A DNA stretch of 64,000 nt from Buddleja alternifolia (lineage: Eukaryota > Streptophyta > Magnoliopsida > Lamiales > Scrophulariaceae): assembly GCA_019426215.1 (NCBI GenBank), contig CM033393.1:10078046-10142045 (forward strand). Direction: 5' to 3'. Made by a program: the position numbers and the translations under genes. The notes beneath the pieces were generated by a model that did not search any database, was not told where the DNA came from, and saw only the letters and a list, made by a program, of their open reading frames with translations. Each line of letters opens with the position of its first letter. The first letter of the stretch is position 1. This document shows positions 32,333 to 42,975 of this stretch, piece after piece.

Positions 32333-33526
32333 CTAGGAACACAGCGTTCCTTGAACAATTACCTTTTGTTCCAAGGTGTGATAGAAGTCGTACCCGTAGG
32401 ACTCCTTAGGGTAACCCATAAACCTACACAAGATAGATCTTAAATCTAAGTTATCTCCCACTAGCTTCTTGACATGAGCAACACATCTCCATACTCTTAG
32501 GTATTTGTATGAGGGTGGTTTGCCGTGCCACATCTTATATGGCACTTCAAGAACACTTTTTGACGGTAATCTATTCAATAGATAAGTCGCCGTCTCCAGG
32601 GCATAACCCCAGAAGTACGTTGGTAAATCTGTGGACAACATCATTGATCGAACCATGTCCATCAATGTGCGATTTCTTCGCTGAGACACACCATTTAATT
32701 GTGGTGTTCCAAGTGGCGTCCATTGTGAGAGAATTCCATTCTCTTTCAAGTAATCCAAAAACTCAATGGATAAGTATTCTCTTCCTCGGTCAGATCTAAG
32801 AGTTTTAGTACTTTTACCAGTTTGTTTTTCTACTTTTTTGAATTCTTTAAACTTATCAAAGGCCTCAGATTTGTATCTAAGAAGATACAAATAACCATAC
32901 CTAGAATAATCATCGGTAAAGGTTAAGAAGTAAGAAAAATTCCCTAATACATTAACACTGAGCGGTCCACACACATCTGTGTGAACTAGCTCAAGCAGAT
33001 CCTTAGCACGTTCCATTTGGCCTCCAAATGGTGACTTTGTCATTTTACCTTTCAGACACGATTCACAAGTCAGTAGTTTCTCTTCTTCATCAAGCTCGAG
33101 GAAACTTGACAACTTGCGAATCCTATCCTTAGATGCATGACCAAGTCTAGCATGCCAGATTTGTGCAGTAGGTGGATCATCAGATTTATGCTTTCTCGTG
33201 TTTATTAGTTGAATAGAAAGAGAATTAGTAGACGGGTAAATGTAAAGGTTGTTATACATGCATGCTCTCATGATTAATTTAGAACCATAAAATTTTGAAC
33301 AAAAACCATTATTTATATTAAAAGAAAAACCTTCTTTGTTCAAAACGGAAACAGAAATTAGGTTCTTAATCAATCCAGGAACATAATAAACATCCTTTAA
33401 AGTAAACCTACTACTATCCTCAAGAACTAAAACAATGTTTCCAACAGCCTTTGCAGCGACAGACGCTCCATTAGCCATTCTCAGGACCATGTCCCCATCA
33501 TCTAGCTCTCTGCTTCTAGACAGCAC
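32333..33526 (-). CDS. Protease end and integrase, Copia element 3
   Basis: A 397-codon uninterrupted minus-strand frame. It opens within the protease C-terminal part (LRMANGASVAAKAVG, LIKNLISVSVLNKEG), then the zinc-binding pre-integrase domain (WHARLGHASKDRI, CESCLKGK) and the integrase core: HTDVCGP (first Asp), LRSDRGREYLS (second Asp), GVSQRRNRTL. The third acidic residue, normally Glu as in element 2 (SERRNRTL), is Gln here, so the integrase should be inactive. The first ATG is not a genuine start. Confidence 0.87.
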   Translation of the reverse strand: MLSRSRELDDGDMVLRMANGASVAAKAVGNIVLVLEDSSRFTLKDVYYVPGLIKNLISVSVLNKEGFSFNINNGFCSKFYGSKLIMRACMYNNLYIYPSTNSLSIQLINTRKHKSDDPPTAQIWHARLGHASKDRIRKLSSFLELDEEEKLLTCESCLKGKMTKSPFGGQMERAKDLLELVHTDVCGPLSVNVLGNFSYFLTFTDDYSRYGYLYLLRYKSEAFDKFKEFKKVEKQTGKSTKTLRSDRGREYLSIEFLDYLKENGILSQWTPLGTPQLNGVSQRRNRTLMDMVRSMMLSTDLPTYFWGYALETATYLLNRLPSKSVLEVPYKMWHGKPPSYKYLRVWRCVAHVKKLVGDNLDLRSILCRFMGYPKESYGYDFYHTLEQKVIVQGTLCS

Positions 33527-34023
33527 CTACAAGTCATTGCAAAGGTGAGTACCACAGCCGGTGCCAAACACCCAAGAAGCATGGTTAATTGAAAAATTAA
33601 CCTCAACAATAAACACACCTTTGTTATGGCTTTTGAAGGTAGCTAGACAATCCTTGCTCAAGTGTTCCATTCCATGGCAGTGGGGGCAATCACCCTTTGG
33701 CGTTTGTCTCCAAATGTTCTCTCCAACTCGTCAACAATATCCTTAGCTAGTTTGATCTTTCCATATGTCTCGATCATACGCTCAGACATCATAGACAATA
33801 TGAAACATCTAACATAAGCCTCATCATTGATTTGCTTCGTCCAGTACTCCAAAGTACGAGCACGAGTTGCAGGCTTGGGCTTAGGAGGGACTTTCCCTTT
33901 GATTATGTAATCAAGACCCTTAACCCTGAGATATACATCTAAAGCCAAACGTGAATAGATGTAGTTCGAGCCATCAAACTTGTTGTGATTGAGAATCTAT
34001 AGACAATTATAAATGATATCCAT
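33527..34023 (-). pseudogene. Gag remnant and protease active site, Copia element 3
   Basis: Gag starts about 34023 (MDIIYNCL, then a stop) and continues ILNHNKFDGSNYIYSRLALD and VRCFILSMMSERM. It is then joined by a deletion directly to the zinc knuckle CPHCHGMEHLSKDC. The protease site reads WVFGTGCGTHLCND: the catalytic Asp of the DTG motif has become Gly. Several stops. Confidence 0.78.
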
Positions 34024-35720
34024 GATAATACTGTGTAAAATGCGATAAAACGAAAAGCGATCATTAGCATTCAGTTTTAACATAAATTCACATGAAATTG
34101 AAGGATTTTTAAATATACATGTGTTTTCCCACAAACTTTACGAAATACATCACCCCAATTTGGCAGAAGAGGGGAAATTTAAAAATCTCCAGTGGGCTCA
34201 AGCGTCAAATGTCCCAACCTCATTCCACGACTCGTGAGACAATGGGCGATAACATTGAACACGCACGACGACCCATCCACATCCAGGTGGTTCTCTAGAT
34301 GTTTGCCTCACATTTCATGTATGTCCCGAGAACACGATGCAACTGTACACTAATCTGTGTTTAAGTTCGACCCATCAAATTCTCAAGCCATAACAGTGGC
34401 CAGGTGGTCCCACGACTCATGGACTACTCCTTAGCTAGACTGAGCTCCGTGTGCACTTCTAATATGACCGTCTGTCATAGTAGAAGTCCTAGTTGTGAGA
34501 TTAGTACACTTAACTTGCCACCATTCCACGACTTGTGAGACAATGATGACAAGCTGCGCTATTCCCTCTCACATCTAATGATGGAAGGCACTGACCTAAT
34601 CAAGGGGCTTCCGGGCCCCCGATTTATCCATTTAAGGACTTAATATGGATAAATGGGTTTCTTCAAAACAAGGTCTCACACTTTTCAATTACTTATCTTT
34701 CTTAGGTGATTATGCATACATGCACAACATACATAACATAAGAAGATAAGAAATCATACATAAAGCGGTAAATGTGATCTTAGTCAAATCAATACTTAAA
34801 CACCCCGAGTCATCAAGGTGTTGACCAATCTAATCTAAGGACTTGGACCCTATACTAAGGTCTTCAAAACTCCATGAGCTTGGATGTAACCATCTTCATC
34901 TTCAAAATCACATTTAAATAAACCTTTCCCTCTCATTTACAATAAAAGGAAAAATATGGCACACAGGCCTCAAACATAATAACGACTAGTCTGTGGCTCG
35001 ACCCGGATCACCACATAATCATATAAACATGCTATCATGCAAATATGAATTAATATTCACCGTCTTTAATTAAAGATGATCTAATTAATTAATGGATCCA
35101 AAGACTCTAATTTCTAAAAACCAATTTTAGAAACTTCCATGAAAAAATCATACTTTTCCAATTAATCTAAAAAGATTTTCAAAAACTCAAATTTATTTAA
35201 TTCCGAAAATTAACAAAATTCCATCTTATTTCAATTCTCAAATTAAATAAAACAATTCCCATTTTGAAAATCCAATTTTGGAATAAACGTGGATAATTGT
35301 AATTTGAGATTCAAAATTTAATTTTATAAAATCACAAATTAGGGTTGCGTTTTTAATTTAATTGCAAAAATGACCCAAGGCCTAAAATGCAATTATTACA
35401 AAAAACATTTGGAAATTGAAAAAATTACATTTCGACTCCTTAATCGAGTGCGCCAGCCGCCTGTGCTGCCTATGCACGCGCTGACTTGGTGTGTTGCTGT
35501 TCGCGACGGTGAACAGCAGTCGCCGTCGCGCACCAGCACTGCCACTACGGCGACGTCCCCTTTTTAAAAAAAAATCATAAAAACGCAACCCTTTGATTTT
35601 TCAGATTAATACCAAATCAACAGACTCAAAAATTAAACAGAAAATCCAACCAATTCCAATATGCAATAAAACTAATTTTAGAGCATATAAACACGAAAAG
35701 AATCCGGACCATGTCAAAAC
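34024..35720 (-). other. Untranslated leader of Copia element 3
   Basis: 1.7 kb, non-coding, similar in position and partly in sequence to the leader of element 2. 35440-35570 is GC-rich and contains a perfect 8-bp-stem hairpin TGCTGTTC / GAACAGCA (35495-35518). A CACGACTYGTGAGACAATG motif occurs at about 34228 and 34529. Confidence 0.6.
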
Positions 35721-35721
35721 C

Positions 35722-35736
35722 TTGGCTCTGATATCA
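35722..35736 (-). promoter_or_regulatory. Primer-binding site of Copia element 3 (initiator tRNA-Met type)
   Basis: Immediately after the 5' LTR end on the minus strand: TGATATCAGAGCC. This is one base from the usual plant Copia site TGGTATCAGAGC, complementary to the 3' end of initiator tRNA-Met. Confidence 0.75.
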
Positions 35737-36185
35737 CTATTGGGATCAGTACAACACCCGGGAATATCGGCGCAGCGAAAAACATATAATTTAAAAAATT
35801 AAAGCGGAATTCCCGAAATTAGGGCTAGGTCGACATGGTATCATCGGATTCAAAACTATCCTAGGAGGAAGTTCACTCGTGTTTACCTCTTGTAGACCTT
35901 AAAGCAGAAACCTCTTTGTAAGCTACTCCCTGCTACTATCTTCGAATTGATTTGCCCTAGAGCCCCAAGCGTTGCGCCTTTGAGATGTATCCACACCCTA
36001 TCTCATACCCTCAATTATCTCCACCAGTGCTAGCAAGGAGAATATTGAATCTTGGATTTTTAGAAAAAAGGATTTGGAATTATTTAAGTGTTCTTTGCAC
36101 TCAACACATGAGTTTGAAGAAAATAGTATGAAAGAAAATTTTGGGAGACAATAATAGAAAAATTATTTCTTTAAAAACTTATTTT

Positions 36186-36464
36186 TGTTATGAAATAACC
36201 CCAAATATTATGAAATATATTCAAATATTCTAAAGTAGAGAGACTAGAGAATTAAGAAGAGAATTCTTTCTTTGATTTTGGTGTCTTTCTCAATACAATG
36301 GCAAAGCCTATTTATAGGCACAAAACAAGATAAAATATTGATTACAAAATGAGGTAATGGAATTGTAGGTGAATCCACTAAATGAGATATTGGAGTTGTA
36401 GGTGAATCCACTAAATTATGTATTGGAGTTATATGGACATCCACTTAATGAATTATTCATAACA
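36186..36464 (-). repeat. 3' LTR of Copia element 4 (279 bp)
   Basis: TGTTATGAAATAA to TTATTCATAACA; the ends are themselves inverted repeats of ~7 bp. Nearly identical to 41335-41613. Confidence 0.95.
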
Positions 36465-36480
36465 CTCCCCCTTGGATGTC
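36465..36480 (-). promoter_or_regulatory. Polypurine tract of element 4
   Basis: Minus strand GACATCCAAGGGGGAG directly upstream of the 3' LTR. Confidence 0.75.
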
Positions 36481-36685
36481 TATCACTTAAGAATATGCCT
36501 CGTTAAAACCTTATTAGGAAAAACCCTGTGGGATAAAAACCTAGTGAAGGAAAAAGAGTACATAATTCTTTCAATACGCAATCAGATGCTGTCTCATTAA
36601 AAACCTTACCAGGAAAACCTAGTGGGAAAAACCTTGGTTAAGGGAAAAAGAGTGCAACGCGCATTATCTCCCCCTCATGACAATA

Positions 36686-37190
36686 TCAGTCAAGATCTTT
36701 AAGTCTACGCACACCAATATTGTAGACTAGCTTTTCAAATGTTGCTGTGGGAAGTGCCTTGGTGAACAAATCAGCAAGATTATCTCTGGAACGGATTTGT
36801 TGAACATTGATATCACCATTCTTCTGAAGATCGTGAGTGAAAAAGAACTTTGGTGAAATATGCATTGTTCTATCTCCTTTAATGTACCCTTCTTTCAATT
36901 GTGCGATACATGCGGAATTATCTTCATATAAGATCGTCGAGATCATTTTTCCAGAAGATAAACCACAAGTCCCTCGAATATGTTTAATTATAGATCTTAA
37001 CCAAACACATTCTCGACTCGCCTCGTGAATAGCTAAGATTCTGCATGATTAGATGATGTGGCCGATATGGTTTGTTTCATAGACCGCCATGAAATGGTTG
37101 TGCCACCACATGTAAATAAATAGCCTGTTTAACCCCATTCCAATGTCTTCGTGTAGGAAAAGAACTATATCTTGCTAATAGATTAACAGC
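36686..37190 (-). pseudogene. RNase H remnant, Copia element 4
   Basis: Minus-strand frame 36946-36686 encodes ISTILYEDNSACIAQLKEG (catalytic Asp), then RSRDNLADLFTKALP and a C-terminus ending RRLKDLD. Upstream, after RHWNGVKQ (about 37113), roughly 40 residues usual for the family are missing, including the first catalytic Asp region. Reading resumes in shifting frames near TISATSSNHAE-like and ECVWL-like segments. Confidence 0.8.
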
Positions 37191-38012
37191 GAATGCTATA
37201 TCAGGTCGAGTATGACAAGCAAGATACATTAGTGCACCGATTGCACTTAGATATGGTACTTCAGGACCAAGTAGTTCTTCATCACTTTCTCGAGGTCGAA
37301 AAGGATCTTTGTTCACATCTAGTGACCTTACGACCATCAGGGTGCTCAATGGATGTGATTTATCCATGTAGAAACGCTTTAGCACCTTTGATATATAAGC
37401 GTCTTGATATACAAAAATTCTGTTCTTTAAATATTCAATTCGTAGTCCAAGGCAAAATTTTGTTCTTCCAAGATCTTTCATCTCAAATTCTTTCTCTAAG
37501 CAATTAACATTTTTTGAAATCTCTTCAGGAGTTCCAACGATATTTAAATCACCAACATAAACTGTAATTATAACAAACTCATTTCCAGATCTTTTCATGA
37601 AAATACAAGGACAAATTTGATCATTCTTATATCCTTCCTTCAACAAATATTCACTGAGACAATTATACCACATTCATCCAAATTGTATCAGTCCATACAA
37701 TGACTTACTTAATTTAATTGAATAATGTTCTCGAGAACTTGATTTATATGCTTCAGGCATATTAAATCCTTCAGGGATTTTCATATATATATCATTATCA
37801 AGCGAGCCATACAAATAGGCTGTAATAACATCCATTAGACGCAAATCAAGTTTTTCATGCACTGCCAGACTTATTATATAACGAAAAGTAGTTGCATCCA
37901 CCACAGGAGAATCAGTCTCCTCATAATCTATGCCAGGTCGTTGCAAAAACCCTTGGGCAACAAAACGTGTCTTATATCTTACAATTTCATTTTTCTCATT
38001 TCGTTTTCGCAC
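37077..38012 (-). pseudogene. Reverse transcriptase, Copia element 4
   Basis: Frames 38012-37674 and 37673-37077 are consecutive, separated by an in-frame stop. Motifs: YKTRFVAQGFLQRPGIDYEE, LRLMDVITAYLYG (Asp kept), SKSLYGL, IITVYVGDLNIVGT, KDLGRTKFCLGL, and ACHTRPDIAFAVNLLARYSS. The YVDD box reads YVGD, with the first Asp of the box replaced by Gly, which should abolish polymerase activity. The 13-codon repeat lies just upstream. Confidence 0.87.
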
Positions 38013-38040
38013 AAATACCCATTTGTATCCTACTGGCTTT

Positions 38041-38195
38041 ACATCTTCGGGTGTACGAACTACAGGTCCAAAACTTTTACATCTTCAGGTGTACGGACTA
38101 CAGGTCCAAAAACTTTTACATCTTCAGGTGTACGGACTACAGGTCCAAAAACTTTTACATCTTCAGGTGTACGGACTACAGGTCCAAAAACTTTT
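38041..38195 (-). repeat. 39-bp (13-codon) in-frame tandem repeat in pol of element 4
   Basis: About four copies of a unit encoding VFGPVVRTPEDVK on the minus strand. The last three (in plus order) are 39 bp and identical. The first, nearest the RT core, has substitutions and one A fewer. The family normally has one copy of this linker before the KPVGYKWVF segment. Confidence 0.85.
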
Positions 38196-38662
38196 CGTTG
38201 GTTCAAGCGAGTATAACTCTGCCCTCATTGCGTCTTTCCATTTTGGCCAATCATTTCTTTGTCGGCATTCATTAACAGACTTTGGTTCTTGATCCTCATT
38301 ATCATTCATCATATTTAGCGCTACATTATATGCAAATTTATCATCAACGTTGACTTCATTTCGATTCCATCGTTTCCCGTTCATAACATAATCGATTGAG
38401 ATCTCATTATTTTCACAATTTTCAGGTACCTGAGGTTCTTCTAGAACCGAAATATTAGTTATGACTGGGGACTCTTCTGGAGTTATTTTATCCTCGATTA
38501 GACCATCTTAATTCTTAGCTCCTTTTCTTTTTCGAGGATGACTATCTTTGGAACCGATAGGTCTACCACGCTTCAGGCGTGCAGTAGACTCATTACTTTG
38601 ACCTTCAGGGACCTTCAGCGACAACAATTCTTACTGGAGCATTAACAGCTGGTACATGTGAC
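38196..38662 (-). pseudogene. Integrase-RT linker, Copia element 4
   Basis: The minus-strand frame 38384-38163 encodes a linker with NGKRWNRNEVNVDDKFAYNVA and the WPKWKDAMRAELYSL motif that precedes RT. Toward 38662 the sequence is Lys/Glu-rich with stops. Confidence 0.65.
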
Positions 38663-39840
38663 TTAATCACCTTTTTTTTTTAGGTCAGTAAATGCGTCTG
38701 CCAGTTGGTTAGCTAAACCTTGCAAGTGAATTATCTTTTGAACTTCCAGTTCACTTTGTTTTGTTCGAGGATCAAGATGATATAAAGATAATTCATTCCA
38801 ACTAATTTTCTTTTCCAGCTGCTTATTTTCTCCCCCTAATGTTGGGAAATCTGATTCATCAAAATGACAATCAGCAAATCGAGCCGTAAATAAATCGCCA
38901 ATCAATGACTCTAGATACTTTATTATCGATGGAGACTCGAATCCAACATATATTCCCAACTTCCTTTGAGGACCCATCTTAGTGCGTTGTGGTGGAGCAA
39001 TTGGAACATATACCGCACATCCAAAAAAATTTAGATGGGAAATATTTAGTTCCTGACCAAAAACCAAGTGTAATGGGGAGAATTTATGATAACTTGTTGG
39101 CCTTATGCGAATAAGTGCTGCTGCATGCAAAATAGCATGTCCCCAACAAGAAATAGGAAGTTTTGATCTCATAAGTAAAGATCTTGCAATTAACTGCAGA
39201 CGTTTAATAAACGATTCTGCTAGACCGTTTTGTATATGACATGTGCTACAGGATGTTCAACATCAATTCCAATAGACATACAATAGTCATTGAACGTTTT
39301 GGAAGTAAATTCACCCGCATTATCAAGGCGTATCTTCTTAATAGGATAATCAGGAAAATGTGCTCGTAGTCTAATCAATTGAGCAATCAATTGAGCAAGC
39401 AATCTCGCAAACGCCAGGTTGCGAGTTGATAACAAAGATACATGTGACCATCTTGTTGATGCATCAATTAAAACCATAAAATATCTAAATGGTCCACACG
39501 ACGGGTGTATTGGTCCACAAATATCGTCTTGAATACGTTCCAAAAACGTAAGAGATTCACTTCCTACTTTTGTTGTTGATGGTCGAATAATCAACTTTCC
39601 TTGTGAACAAGCAGCACATGAGAAATCATTCGATTGAAGAATCTGCTGGCTCTTCAATGGATGACCACATGAATTCTCAATTATCTTTCGCATCATAATT
39701 GATCCGGGATGGCTCAACCGGTCATGCCAAACAACAAACTTATTTTGATTTGTAAACTTCTGGTTTACGATAACATATGTTTCAATAGTAGATATATGCG
39801 TGTAGTACAAACCGGAAGACAATGCTGGCAACTTTTCCAA
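38663..39840 (-). pseudogene. Integrase, Copia element 4
   Basis: Frame 39840-39220: pre-integrase WHDRLSHPG and CAACSQGKL, then integrase core IQDDICGP (first Asp) and IRLDNAGEFTSK (second Asp). A frameshift near 39235 leads to GLAESFIKRL (third acidic residue, Glu) and then frame 39172-38663 with MRSKLPISCWGHAILHAA, FGCAVYVPI and GIYVGFESPSIIKYLE. The catalytic residues are kept but the frame is broken. Confidence 0.85.
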
Positions 39841-40200
39841 TATACATTTGTTACCAGATATTGTATTAGTGATGTAAAGATACTCAATATTGCCATCACT
39901 TGTTGTCTCAATATGATATCCATTTTGGCGAATATCTTTGAAGCTTAGTAATTTCTTTGAGACTTAGTAGAATATAAGACTTCATCAATATAAAATTGTG
40001 TTCCTCCGGGTAACAATATATTAGCTCTGCCGGAGCCTTCAATTAATTTTGCACTACCCGATATAATATTAACATTGGCTTCTTGCATTATTAAATAAGA
40101 GAAGTATTTTTTTATTTTTGAGGATGGTGTGAGTTGTTGTACTATCAGCGAGACATATATTTTCATTATTGATGTTGTTGCTGATCGAGTAAATACTCAT
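39841..40200 (-). pseudogene. Protease remnant, Copia element 4
   Basis: Minus-strand pieces show ADSTTTHTIL-type active-site sequence in one frame near 40140 and YFSYLIMQEANVNIISGS in the frame 40166-39945. The frames differ, so there is a frameshift at the start, and stops interrupt the 3' part. Confidence 0.6.
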
Positions 40201-41317
40201 TCTTTATTGAAACATAAAAAGAAATAAATCAATATCAAACAATATTATTTAATATAAGAAACGATAATCTTATGAATAAATTCATTTATTGAACTTTAAA
40301 ACAACATACTTAAATATTTATTTATAAATTACTAGAATTAAAACTTAACAAATTTGTTTTTAAACACTTCCATCTCCAATCAAGTGATCAATTTTTTCAT
40401 TAGGATCATCAAAGAAATCAGCAACATCTAAATGAGTGTCATCAAAATCGGCCATGATCAGAATCGCCTTCTTCAAAAGCAAAATTTGTTTCTATTTTCT
40501 TTCTTTTACTTTTTAGCAATTCTTGGTAAAGGTCAACAAGATGCTTTGGTGTACGACAGGTACATGACCAATGACCTTTACCACCACAACGATAGCATAA
40601 ATTTTTCACAAATTTGCTATTTTGGCCACTTTCATGTTTCTCTTCATTATTTTTCCACTTCTGGTGGAAAGATGTATTCTTTGAATAACCACCACGATTT
40701 CCATAACCATATCCACGTCCATGATTTCTTTAATGATTAAAATAGTTATGTGCTGCTACTTTCACTTCAGGGAATGTAGCAGAACTAGTTGGACGGGACT
40801 CATGATTAAAATAATTATATATTGCTCAACACATTCACTTCAGGGAATGGAGTATAGTTATTTGCATCAAGATGAATGTCAACATCTAACGCCCAAGAAA
40901 AATAATTTTTCCTCGTAATATCAAGAGTCACAAAGTCAAGTTTTTTCAAGATTCATCAATATAATACTATTATCAAAGTATAAAATGAATAACATAACAA
41001 TCATTCAACTTCTTAAAATATTTTCAACATGATAGGATTATTCAAAAGAATAATACTAATCAAATATATGCACATATACATATGTCTTCTTTCCAAACAT
41101 CAAGAGAATTATTGCATATTTCTATTTTTGTTCAATATTAAAATATACGTACCTTTTCTTTACCTTTTCTTCTTGCTTTGTTTTAAAAATCTTGTCCATC
41201 AATTTTCTTTACAAACTCATACTCACTCACAAAAATCTCTCAATGGATTTTACATCATACGTTGAGTACCCCATGTATATCTTTAGCCAAATTTCAAAAT
41301 GATTAACACCTTGAGAC
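40201..41317 (-). pseudogene. Gag remnant, Copia element 4
   Basis: The zinc knuckle CYRCGGKGHWSCTC (C-X2-C-X4-H-X4-C) is readable on the minus strand at about 40553-40596. The rest of gag is AT-rich and interrupted, with no long frame. Confidence 0.55.
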
Positions 41318-41334
41318 GGATCGTGCTGATAACG
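41318..41334 (-). promoter_or_regulatory. Primer-binding site region of element 4
   Basis: Directly after the 5' LTR on the minus strand: CGTTATCAGCACGATCC. The ACGTTATCAGCACG motif is familiar from many plant Copia elements at this position. I cannot assign the tRNA with certainty. Confidence 0.5.
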
Positions 41335-41613
41335 TGTTATGAAATAACCCCAAATATTATGAAATATATTCAAATATTCTAAAGTAGAGAGACTAGAGAA
41401 TTAAAAAGAGAATTCTTTCTTTGATTTTGGTGTCTTTCTCAATACAATGGCAAAGCCTATTTATAGGCACAAAACAAGATAAAATATTGATTACAAAATG
41501 AGGTAATGGAATTGTAGGTGAATCCACTAAATGAGATATTGGAGTTGTAGGTGAATCCACTAAATTATGTATTGGAATTATATGGACATCCACTTAATGA
41601 ATTATTCATAACA
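41335..41613 (-). repeat. 5' LTR of Copia element 4 (279 bp), with TATA box
   Basis: Nearly identical to 36186-36464; the two visible differences are G in the left copy and A in this one. The TATA box TATAAATA is on the minus strand at 41458-41465. Confidence 0.95.
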
Positions 41614-41711
41614 ATTTTCTCCTGTATTCAAAACCAAAAATCCATTTTTTTTAATTCTAAAAGAGGTGGAACACATCTATATATATAGAGTCCACCTAGG
41701 GTTAAAACCCT

Positions 41712-42975
41712 AGGGAAAATTATTTTTTTCGTCCTTTAACTTGTCCTCTTTTGATATTTGGTCCTCCATATAGGACACATGGATAATTAGTCCTCTATCT
41801 TGCAACTTAGTTGCAAACTCAGTCCTCAGCACTAAAAAATTCAAATTCAGATTTTTAGCTAACTTGAATACAAAACTTCTTTGTTCTAGATGTCTTCTGA
41901 TTATGTTCGATATATGTGTGGATAGACCTATGTGTCTAGTTTCATGGGAATAAAACGGTTCATGAATCCGAGCTTTCTACAATGAGTTATGAATTTTCTC
42001 GTGAAGACGCGCACAGCTGTCTCCACAGCCGACAGATTTTTAGCTAACTTTGAATACAAAACTGCTTTGTTCTAGATGTCTTCTGATTATGTGAGATATA
42101 TGTGTGGATAGAACTATATGTCTAGTTTCATGGGAATAAAGCGGTTCATGAATCCGAGCTTTCTACAATGATTTATGAATTTTCTCGTTACGACGCGCAC
42201 AGCTGTCTACACAGCCGACAGATTTTTAGCTAACTTTGAATACAAACCTGCTTTGTTCTAGATGTCTCATGATTATGTGAGATATATGTGTGGATATATC
42301 TATGTGTCTAGTTTCATGGGAATAAAACGGTTCATGAATCCGAGCTTTCAACAATGAGTTATGAATTTTCTCGTGAAGACGCGCACAGCTGTCTGCACGG
42401 CCGACAGATTTTTAGCTAACTTTGAATACCAAACTGATTTGTTCTAGATGTATTCTGATTATGTGCGATATATGTGTGGATAGACCTATGTGTCTATTTT
42501 CATAGGAATAAAACGGTTCATGAATCCGAGCTTTCTACAATGAGTTATGAATTTTCTTGTGAAGACGCGCACAGATGTCTGCACAGCCAATAGATTTTTA
42601 GCTAACTTTGAATACAAAACTGATTTGTTCTAGATGTCTCCTGATTATTTTAGATATATGTTTGGATAGACCTATGTGTCTAGTTTCATGGGAAGAAAAC
42701 GGTTCATGAATCCGAGCTTTCTACAATTAATTATGAATTTTTTTGTGAAAACGTGCACAGCTGAAAAGACTTTTCCCTCCAAAAAAAAAAAAAACAACCC
42801 AGTGAGTTAACTCATGGGTCACACGAGTTTCTGGGTAAAATTTGAATTTTTTCGGCGCCGAGGACTAAAAGTGCAACTGAGTTGCAAGATAGAGGATTAA
42901 TTATCCATGTGTCCTATATAGAGGACCAAATATCAAAAGAGGACAAGTTAAAGGACGAAAAAAATAATTTTCCCT
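41712..42975. mobile_element. Mutator-like non-autonomous element with long TIRs
   Basis: Terminal inverted repeats of ~105 bp, nearly perfect, starting AGGGAAAATTATTTTTTTCG. Flanked by the 8-bp direct repeat AAAACCCT (41704-41711, 42976-42983). No transposase. The interior is a five-unit tandem array. Inserted in the 5' LTR of Copia element 3: the LTR sequence is uninterrupted at 28955-28980 of the other LTR. Long TIRs and an 8-9 bp duplication suit the Mutator superfamily. Confidence 0.87.
41849..42773. repeat. Tandem array, five copies of a 186-bp unit
   Basis: The landmark ATTTTTAGCTAACT recurs at 41851, 42036, 42222, 42408 and 42594, spacing 185, 186, 186, 186. Each unit holds GACGCGCACAGCTGTCT and GGTTCATGAATCCGAGC. 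The units differ by scattered substitutions. Confidence 0.95.

Larger units (their letters stand above)
36186..41613 (-). mobile_element. Ty1/Copia element 4, young insertion in the LTR of element 3
   Basis: 5428 bp, minus strand, flanked by ATTTT (36181-36185 and 41614-41618) and by two 279-bp LTRs with only two differences that I can see. Contains gag zinc knuckle, protease, integrase, RT and RNase H in Copia order, a PPT and a PBS. Despite the near-identical LTRs the RT active site is mutated and RNase H is deleted. Confidence 0.95.

Noticed and set aside
37857..38292. Three overlapping plus-strand ORFs of ~120 codons
   Set aside because: The 39-bp repeat keeps all frames open; the coding strand is minus (RT linker).
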